Positions 6,997-10,844 of a stretch of 10,844 nt of DNA are shown piece by piece (position 1 is the first letter of the stretch; each line of letters starts with the position of its first letter). Below the pieces are notes generated by a model, which saw only the letters and a list, made by a program, of their open reading frames with translations, had not been told where the DNA came from and ran no database searches. The stretch is from Clostridiales bacterium. GTDB lineage: Bacteria; Bacillota; Clostridia; Oscillospirales; Oscillospiraceae. Both the position numbers and the translations under genes were made by a program. The stretch lies in NCBI GenBank assembly GCA_021200895.1, contig JAJQFX010000040.1, positions 1 through 10,844 of the forward strand, given 5' to 3'.

Positions 6997-8031
6997 ATGG
7001 CCGCAAAAAAATCCCCCTCAGACGGGGGGCTGACAAAACTGAAAGCCGCGCTGCGCGCCGGTACCCCCGGCCGCTGCTACCTTTTCTATGGGGAGGAGAC
7101 CTACCTGCGGGACTATTACCTCTCGGAGCTGAAAAAGCTGCTACTGACCCCCGGCCTGGAAACCTTCAACCTCCACACCTTCCAGGGAAAGGAGCTAACC
7201 TTCCGGGAGCTGCAGGACGCCGTGGACGCCTTCCCCATGATGGCGGAGCACTCCATGGTGGTGGTCTACGATTACGACCTCTACGCCAACGAGGAGCGGC
7301 GCACCCAGCTGGAGGGGTTGCTGAGCGACCTGCCGGATTACCTCTGCCTGGTGTTCATCTACGACCAGACGGAGTACAAGTCCGGCGGCAACACCCGGCT
7401 GGGCAAGCTGGTGAAGCAGGCGGCCCTCCCTGTGGAGTTCCGGCCCCAGAGCCAGAGCGATTTGAACGCCTGGATTCGCCGCCGCTTCAAGTCCTTCGGC
7501 AAGGACATTGACAACCCCACGGCGGAGTACCTGACCTTCCTGTGCGGGGGGCTGATGACCGGTCTGGCCAGCGAAATCGAAAAAATCGGCTTTTACGCCC
7601 CAGGTAAGAACATCACCCGGGGGGACATTGACGCCGTAGCCGACCCCGTGCTGGATGCCCGGGTGTTCCAGATGACCGACGCCATCACGAACCGCAACTT
7701 CCCCCAGGCGGCGGCGGTGCTGTCCGACCTGTATCAGCTGAACAATGAGCCCATTATGATCCTGGCGGTGCTGGGCAAGCAGCTGCGGCAGCTGTGGAGC
7801 GCCCGGCTCTACCTGGAGCGGCGGAAGGGCCAGGCTGCCCTGGCCCAGCTGTGGGAGATGCGGAGCGACTGGCAGGCCCGGAAGCTGATGGACGCTGCAC
7901 GGCGCTTCGACCTGCCCTGGTGCCGCCGAGCGGTGGTGCTGGCCGAGGAGACGGACGTAGCCATGAAGTCCACTGGCCTGAACCCGGAGGAGCTGCTGGT
8001 AGATTTGCTGCTGAAGCTGGCGGTGAACTGA
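6997..8031 (+). CDS. holA: DNA polymerase III delta subunit (clamp-loader subunit)
   Basis: The delta subunit of the replicative clamp loader opens the beta sliding clamp ring in the cytoplasm. The 344-residue length is usual. Family hallmarks are CYLFYGEETYLRDYYL near residues 27-42, the middle segment EYLTFLCGGLMTGLASEIEK followed by the DAVADPVLDARVFQMTDAI motif, and the C-terminal collar-domain motif ILAVLGKQLRQLW. The degenerate AAA+ module lacks a working P-loop, as is normal for delta. The ATG at 6997 has GGGAGG at 6986-6991, five bases upstream. An in-frame upstream start (6919) lies inside the promoter, so it is rejected. The toprim nuclease gene follows after one base, implying a shared transcript. 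Confidence 0.95.
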   Translation: MAAKKSPSDGGLTKLKAALRAGTPGRCYLFYGEETYLRDYYLSELKKLLLTPGLETFNLHTFQGKELTFRELQDAVDAFPMMAEHSMVVVYDYDLYANEERRTQLEGLLSDLPDYLCLVFIYDQTEYKSGGNTRLGKLVKQAALPVEFRPQSQSDLNAWIRRRFKSFGKDIDNPTAEYLTFLCGGLMTGLASEIEKIGFYAPGKNITRGDIDAVADPVLDARVFQMTDAITNRNFPQAAAVLSDLYQLNNEPIMILAVLGKQLRQLWSARLYLERRKGQAALAQLWEMRSDWQARKLMDAARRFDLPWCRRAVVLAEETDVAMKSTGLNPEELLVDLLLKLAVN

Positions 8032-8032
8032 G

Positions 8033-8635
8033 ATGGCATCACGGATTCGGCTGAAGGAGGCCATCGTGGTGGAGGGCCGCTATGACAAGAACACCCTGGC
8101 CCAGCTGGTGGACACGCTGATTCTCACCACCGAGGGCTTCCAAACCTTCCGTCGGGACGACCAGGTGCGGCTGCTGCGCCGGGTGGCCCGGGAGCGGGGC
8201 CTCATCGTGCTGACGGACAGCGATGGGGCCGGCTTCGTCATTCGGAACCATTTAAAAGGAATGCTGCCGCCGGAACAGGTGAAGCACGCCTACATCCCCG
8301 ACCTGTACGGCAAGGAGAAGCGAAAGACCCACCCCGGCAAGGAGGGCAAGCTGGGGGTGGAGGGCATGACGCCGGAGGTGCTGACCGCCGCCCTGCGGCG
8401 GGCCGGAGCCACCTTCCTGGAGGAGGCGGGGGATGCCCCGTCCCCCACCAAAGAAATCACCAAGGCAGACCTGTACCGGCTGGGGCTGACCGGCGGGCCA
8501 CAGAGCCGCGCCAGGCGGGCCGCCCTGTACCAGGCGCTGGATTTGCCGGAGCATCTCAGCAGCGGCGGGCTGCTCCAGGTGCTAAACACCTTCTATACGC
8601 TGGAGGAGTTGGAGCGGGCTGCGGCGGAGCTGTAG
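8033..8635 (+). CDS. rnmV: Toprim nuclease, ribonuclease M5 type
   Basis: RNase M5 matures the 5S rRNA precursor in low-GC Gram-positive bacteria. This 200-residue protein begins with a toprim domain: IVVEGRYDKN with the metal-binding Glu14, then LIVLTDSDGAG with the Asp62-x-Asp64 pair. A C-terminal part follows that is typical of RNase M5-like proteins (KEITKADLYRLGLTGG and a helical end). Length and architecture fit RnmV, whose family size is about 180-190 residues. It starts one base after the holA stop and has no strong ribosome binding site of its own, so it probably relies on coupled translation. In Bacillus rnmV sits beside ksgA, so the holA neighbourhood differs. A related toprim protein with another RNA target cannot be excluded. 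Confidence 0.85.
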   Translation: MASRIRLKEAIVVEGRYDKNTLAQLVDTLILTTEGFQTFRRDDQVRLLRRVARERGLIVLTDSDGAGFVIRNHLKGMLPPEQVKHAYIPDLYGKEKRKTHPGKEGKLGVEGMTPEVLTAALRRAGATFLEEAGDAPSPTKEITKADLYRLGLTGGPQSRARRAALYQALDLPEHLSSGGLLQVLNTFYTLEELERAAAEL

Positions 8636-8741
8636 GCGCGGGCAGCGTGGGCCGGAGCGCCCGGACTGCACCAGACGGAAACGGGGGAGCAGGCGGAGTG
8701 ATGGGATGAATTGACCAGCTTCTCAGGTTATGTGAATAGGT

Positions 8742-8780
8742 ACAGTTCCCCGGCAGAGATTATCTCTGCCGGGGAACTGT
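8742..8780. repeat. Perfect 18-bp inverted repeat (hairpin)
   Basis: ACAGTTCCCCGGCAGAGA (8742-8759) is followed by the loop TTA and its exact reverse complement (8763-8780). It lies 106 bases after the rnmV stop. Neither side has a T-run (TTCATTGCTG to the right, and the left side read on the other strand is not T-rich), so a classical intrinsic terminator is only partly supported. It may be a terminator of another kind, an RNA-stabilising 3' hairpin, or a palindromic repeat copy. Confidence 0.7.
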
Positions 8781-8866
8781 TCATTGCTGCGTTCCGCGCC
8801 CCTGTAACTGCCGCCGAGGGAGAGAAACCTCCTGCCTTATCGCCCTGACAGAGCTCAGCCGCTCCA

Positions 8867-8880
8867 GCTTACAAAACTGT
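8867..8880 (+). promoter_or_regulatory. Candidate response-regulator binding site, upstream copy
   Basis: GCTTACAAAANNGT here matches the site at 10588-10601 in front of the ABC ATPase remnant (12 of 14 bases, the first ten in a row). It ends 60 bases before the putative -10 box of the regulator gene, against 50 in the downstream copy, a difference of about one helix turn. Autoregulation by the response regulator is an inference. Confidence 0.35.
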
Positions 8881-8913
8881 TCGTTTTCAGCGAGAGAAAT
8901 TTCCCTTGCGAGG

Positions 8914-8942
8914 CTGATTTTTCGCCGTTTATCTGGTAAAAT
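8914..8942 (+). promoter_or_regulatory. Candidate promoter of the two-component operon
   Basis: TAAAAT (8937-8942) resembles a -10 box. CTGATT (8914-8919), 17 bases upstream, is a poor -35 box with three of six consensus bases. A weak -35 is what one would expect of an activator-dependent promoter. Confidence 0.4.
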
Positions 8943-8995
8943 GGGAGGCGTACAAAGTAGCCGCAGGAAGCGCAGCGGCGCAGAGGTGACGGAGT

Positions 8996-9664
8996 ATGTA
9001 TCGCATTTATATCGTAGAGGATGACTGCGGCATTGCCGAGGGAATTGAGCGGACGTTGACTGGATGGGGCTTTGACTGTCATACAGCCAGGCGATTTTCC
9101 GATATTCTGACGGAATTTCAGGAGATTCAGCCTCATCTGGTGCTGCTGGACATCATGCTGCCCTTTTACAACGGCTATCATTGGTGCGGCGAGATGCGCA
9201 AACGCTCCAAAGTACCGATTATTTTTCTCTCCTCCGCCTCGGACAATATGAACATCGTTATGGAGGTCAACATGGGCGGAGACGACTTCATCGCCAAGCC
9301 CTTTGATTTGGATGTTCTGACGGCAAAGGTGCAGGCGCTGCTGCGCCGAAGCTATGACTTCGTGGAGCCGCCCGTCCTCAGCCACCGGGGGCTGACCCTG
9401 AGCGTCATGGACAGCAGCCTGCGCTACCAGGGGCGGAAGCTGGATTTGACGAAGAACGAATATCGCATCCTCTTGACGCTGCTGGAGCGCAAGGGGAGCA
9501 TTGTGTCCCGGGAAAGGCTGATGCAGCGGCTTTGGGAGACGGACAGCTTTGTGGACGACAATACCCTCACCGTCAATGTGAACCGCCTGCGCAAAAAGCT
9601 GGCCGGTCTGGGGCTGGAGGATTTTATTACGACCAGGCATGGACAGGGCTATCTGGTGGAATGA
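8996..9664 (+). CDS. OmpR/PhoB-family response regulator, BceR-like
   Basis: A 222-residue DNA-binding response regulator. The receiver domain (about 1-118) has the acidic pocket Glu8/Asp9/Asp10, phospho-acceptor Asp52 in LVLLDIMLP, the Ser79/Ser80 switch position and Lys101 in AKPFD. The winged-helix domain (about 127-222) carries LDLTKNEYRILLTLLERKG, LMQRLWETDSFVDDNTLTVNVNRLRKKL and the ending TRHGQGYL. The style LSSASDNMNIVMEVNMGGDDF is typical of regulators of BceRS/GraRS-type systems, which control ABC exporters for cell-envelope antibiotics. The ATG at 8996 has GAGGTGA at 8983-8989, six bases upstream. The kinase gene starts one base after its TGA. The reading frame is intact, so it could still act with another kinase. 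Confidence 0.93.
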   Translation: MYRIYIVEDDCGIAEGIERTLTGWGFDCHTARRFSDILTEFQEIQPHLVLLDIMLPFYNGYHWCGEMRKRSKVPIIFLSSASDNMNIVMEVNMGGDDFIAKPFDLDVLTAKVQALLRRSYDFVEPPVLSHRGLTLSVMDSSLRYQGRKLDLTKNEYRILLTLLERKGSIVSRERLMQRLWETDSFVDDNTLTVNVNRLRKKLAGLGLEDFITTRHGQGYLVE

Positions 9665-9665
9665 G

Positions 9666-10578
9666 ATGAAACGCAGAGAGGATTGGAAGGGGAGGGCAGC
9701 GCTGCTGCTCCTGTTCGTTCTGCTGTTTGCACTCCTGGCCGTCAGCTTCACATTGTATCGGCTCCCGGTTCTGGCGGTGGCCTATCCCATGGGGCTGGGG
9801 CTGCTGTTGGTTGCGGGGTATCTGGTTTGGGCGTACAGAGCGGAGCAAAAGCGCCTTGCCCAGGCCCGGGCGCTGGAGCGGAAGCTACAGGAGCTGCAAC
9901 AGCAGCTTGCCGCCGAACAGGACAAGGCCCAGCGGAGAATGGACTATTATAGCATCTGGGTCCACCAAATCAAGACGCCCATCGCCGCCATGCGCCTGCT
10001 GTTGCAGGGGCAGGACAGCGAAGCCAGCCGCCAGCTGGGGGTGGAGCTGAATCGCATCGAGCGCTATGCGGACATGGTGATGACCTACCTCCGCCTGGAC
10101 GGGGACGGCACCGATTACCTGTTCCAGCGGTGGGATTTGGATGAAATCGTGCGGGGCGCTGTGCGCAGGTTTTCAGGTGAATTTATTGCACGAAAAATCG
10201 TTTTAGATTATGAGCCGCTGAACCAGACGGTGCTGGCGGACGAGAAGTGGCTGTCCTTCATCCTGGAGCAACTCCTGTCCAACGCGCTGAAATACACCCC
10301 CCTCCGGGCGCATCTCCATCTACCTGGAGCCGCCCCAGGTGCTGTGCATCCGGGACACCGGCATCGGCATCGCGGCGGAGGATTTGCCCCGGATTTTCGA
10401 GTGGGGCTTTACCGGCTACAACGGACGGGCGGACAAGAAGGCCAGCGGCATCGGCCTGTATCTGTGTAAACGCATTTGTGACGACCTGGGCTGCCCCATT
10501 TCCGCCGACTCCGTGCCGGGGGAGGGAACGGTCATACGGCTGAACCTGAATAAGGGGCCGCTTGAACGGAACCCGTAA
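9666..10578 (+). pseudogene. BceS-like intramembrane histidine kinase, frameshifted
   Basis: Sensor kinase partner of the preceding regulator. Two membrane segments (about 11-30 and 36-57) with almost nothing between them mark the intramembrane-sensing type. A coiled linker (58-92) follows, then the phosphorylation motif WVHQIKTPIAAM with His100 and the N box SNALKYTP with Asn206. After that the frame is lost: a run of six C at 10297-10302 gives PLRAHLH instead of the expected PSGRISIYLEPPQVLCIRDTGIGI. Dropping one C restores the second half in the other frame, with G1 DTGIGI, the F box FEWGFTGYNGR and G2 SGIGLYL, ending at 10576-10578; the repaired protein would be 303 residues. As read, the first frame stops at 10469 after 267 residues and lacks the ATP-binding half. 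It is a true mutation, a slippage switch or a sequencing error. Confidence 0.88.
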
Positions 10579-10587
10579 GGCGGCGGG

Positions 10588-10617
10588 GCTTACAAAAGCG
10601 TAAGGGGAATGTAAGGG
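10588..10617 (+). promoter_or_regulatory. Candidate response-regulator operator before the ABC gene
   Basis: CTTAC (10589-10593), GTAAG (10600-10604) and GTAAG (10611-10615) recur with exactly 11-base spacing. The first two form the palindrome CTTAC-N6-GTAAG and the last two the direct repeat GTAAGGG. One helical turn between half-sites is typical of OmpR-family binding. It lies just upstream of a promoter with a poor -35 box and shares GCTTACAAAA with 8867-8876. Confidence 0.5.
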
Positions 10618-10624
10618 AAATCGA

Positions 10625-10653
10625 TGGTTTGGCCGTTCCTCCTTTGCTATACT
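10625..10653 (+). promoter_or_regulatory. Promoter of the ABC transporter gene
   Basis: TATACT (10648-10653) is a good -10 box. The sequence 17 bases upstream, TGGTTT (10625-10630), is a weak -35, fitting activation by the response regulator bound at 10588-10617. The start point should be near 10660, immediately before AAGGAGG. Confidence 0.55.
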
Positions 10654-10678
10654 GAGGGCATAAAAGGAGGGACAACAA

Positions 10679-10801
10679 ATGTCATTATTACAGGTCGCAA
10701 ACGTCAGAAAGGTCTACACCACCCGGCTGGGCGGCCACAGCGTAGAGGCGTTGAAAAACGTCAGCTTCTCGGTGGAGCAGGGGGAGTACGGCGGGTTATA
10801 A
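10679..10801 (+). pseudogene. BceA-like ABC transporter ATPase, truncated at the 5' part
   Basis: The first 37 residues (MSLLQVANVRKVYTTRLGG, then HSVEALKNVSFSVEQGEY) are the exact style of the N-terminus of BceA/MacB-type ATPases paired with FtsX-like permeases that remove or resist envelope-active peptides. The normal continuation VAIMGESGSGKT with the Walker A loop is missing: the frame goes GGL and stops at 10799-10801. The ATG at 10679 has a perfect AAGGAGG at 10664-10670, eight bases upstream, and a promoter, so expression signals are intact. The homology ends abruptly at about 10789-10790, where base composition drops to AT-rich. The rest of the gene and the permease are either displaced beyond the window by an insertion or lost by deletion. 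The fragment cannot bind ATP. Confidence 0.85.
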
Positions 10802-10844
10802 TACGAAGTGCAACACCCAAAAATCTCTGAAATAAAGAAAGACA
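10790..10844. mobile_element. Possible end of an inserted element at the right edge
   Basis: From about 10790 the sequence no longer continues the ATPase gene and turns AT-rich (after TTATAATACG and GTGCAACACCC comes an A-rich run), unlike the GC-rich surroundings. This fits one terminus of an insertion sequence or larger element. No transposase, second terminal repeat or target duplication can be seen in the 55 bases available, so the family cannot be named. A deletion junction or an assembly join would look the same. A TATAAT at 10797-10802 lies in the foreign part. Confidence 0.35.

Larger units (their letters stand above)
8636..8995. other. Intergenic region between rnmV and the response regulator
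   Basis: A 360-base stretch with no supported coding region. An open frame on the minus strand (8855-9751) is only a shadow of the regulator gene. The region holds the 18-bp hairpin at 8742-8780, a possible operator half-site GCTTACAAAA at 8867-8876 and a promoter-like -10 box at 8937-8942. The first 100 bases are GC-rich and show nothing clear. Confidence 0.5.

Noticed and set aside
8855..9751. 298-codon minus-strand frame opposite the response regulator
   Set aside because: Antisense to a clear OmpR-family gene, with no motif or start signal.
10624..10830. 68-codon frame over the ABC gene start
   Set aside because: Overlaps promoter and ribosome binding site in another frame; the true frame matches a BceA N-terminus.

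Overview
The window is GC-rich, roughly 60% G+C by eye, with strong AGGAGG-type ribosome binding sites, tightly packed operons and sigma-A-like promoters. Its gene content is guaA, holA next to an RNase M5-type toprim gene, and a Bce-like two-component system. This points to a high-GC anaerobic member of the Clostridia, of the Oscillospiraceae type (relatives of Flavonifractor, Lawsonibacter or Intestinimonas). That placement is an inference from protein style and base composition, not a database match.

Layout. (1) 44-1585, minus strand: guaA (GMP synthetase), with a near-consensus promoter at 1639-1667 and a GC-rich leader hairpin in front of its ribosome binding site. (2) 1586-1894: divergent intergenic region. 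(3) 1895-6851, plus strand: a three-gene operon joined by two ATGA stop/start overlaps. It encodes a 107-residue protein of unknown function, a 691-residue MMPL/RND-type membrane transporter and an 854-residue exported protein built largely from seven-residue repeats. A 17-bp hairpin at 6865-6902 closes it. (4) 6997-8635, plus: holA (DNA polymerase III delta) followed after 1 nt by a toprim nuclease of the RNase M5 type, with a good promoter at 6928-6957. (5) 8636-8995: intergenic region with an 18-bp perfect hairpin and the promoter of the next operon. (6) 8996-10801, plus: remains of a BceRS/BceAB-like module. It has an intact OmpR-family response regulator, an intramembrane-type histidine kinase broken by one extra C in a C6 run, and the first 37 codons of a BceA-like ATPase that stop at an abrupt junction near 10790. 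From there to the end (10844) the sequence is AT-rich and foreign-looking.

How the genes work together. The transporter and the repeat protein probably form an envelope complex: a proton-driven MMPL pump with an extracytoplasmic coiled-coil partner. The substrate cannot be read from the sequence. The two-component system would normally sense an envelope-active antibiotic or peptide and switch on its ABC transporter. Here the kinase is frameshifted and the transporter gene is cut off, so as sequenced the module looks broken. A 10-base element, GCTTACAAAA, occurs upstream of both the regulator gene and the ATPase remnant and is a candidate operator. The most distinctive items are the MMPL/heptad-repeat/small-protein operon and the disrupted Bce-like module.
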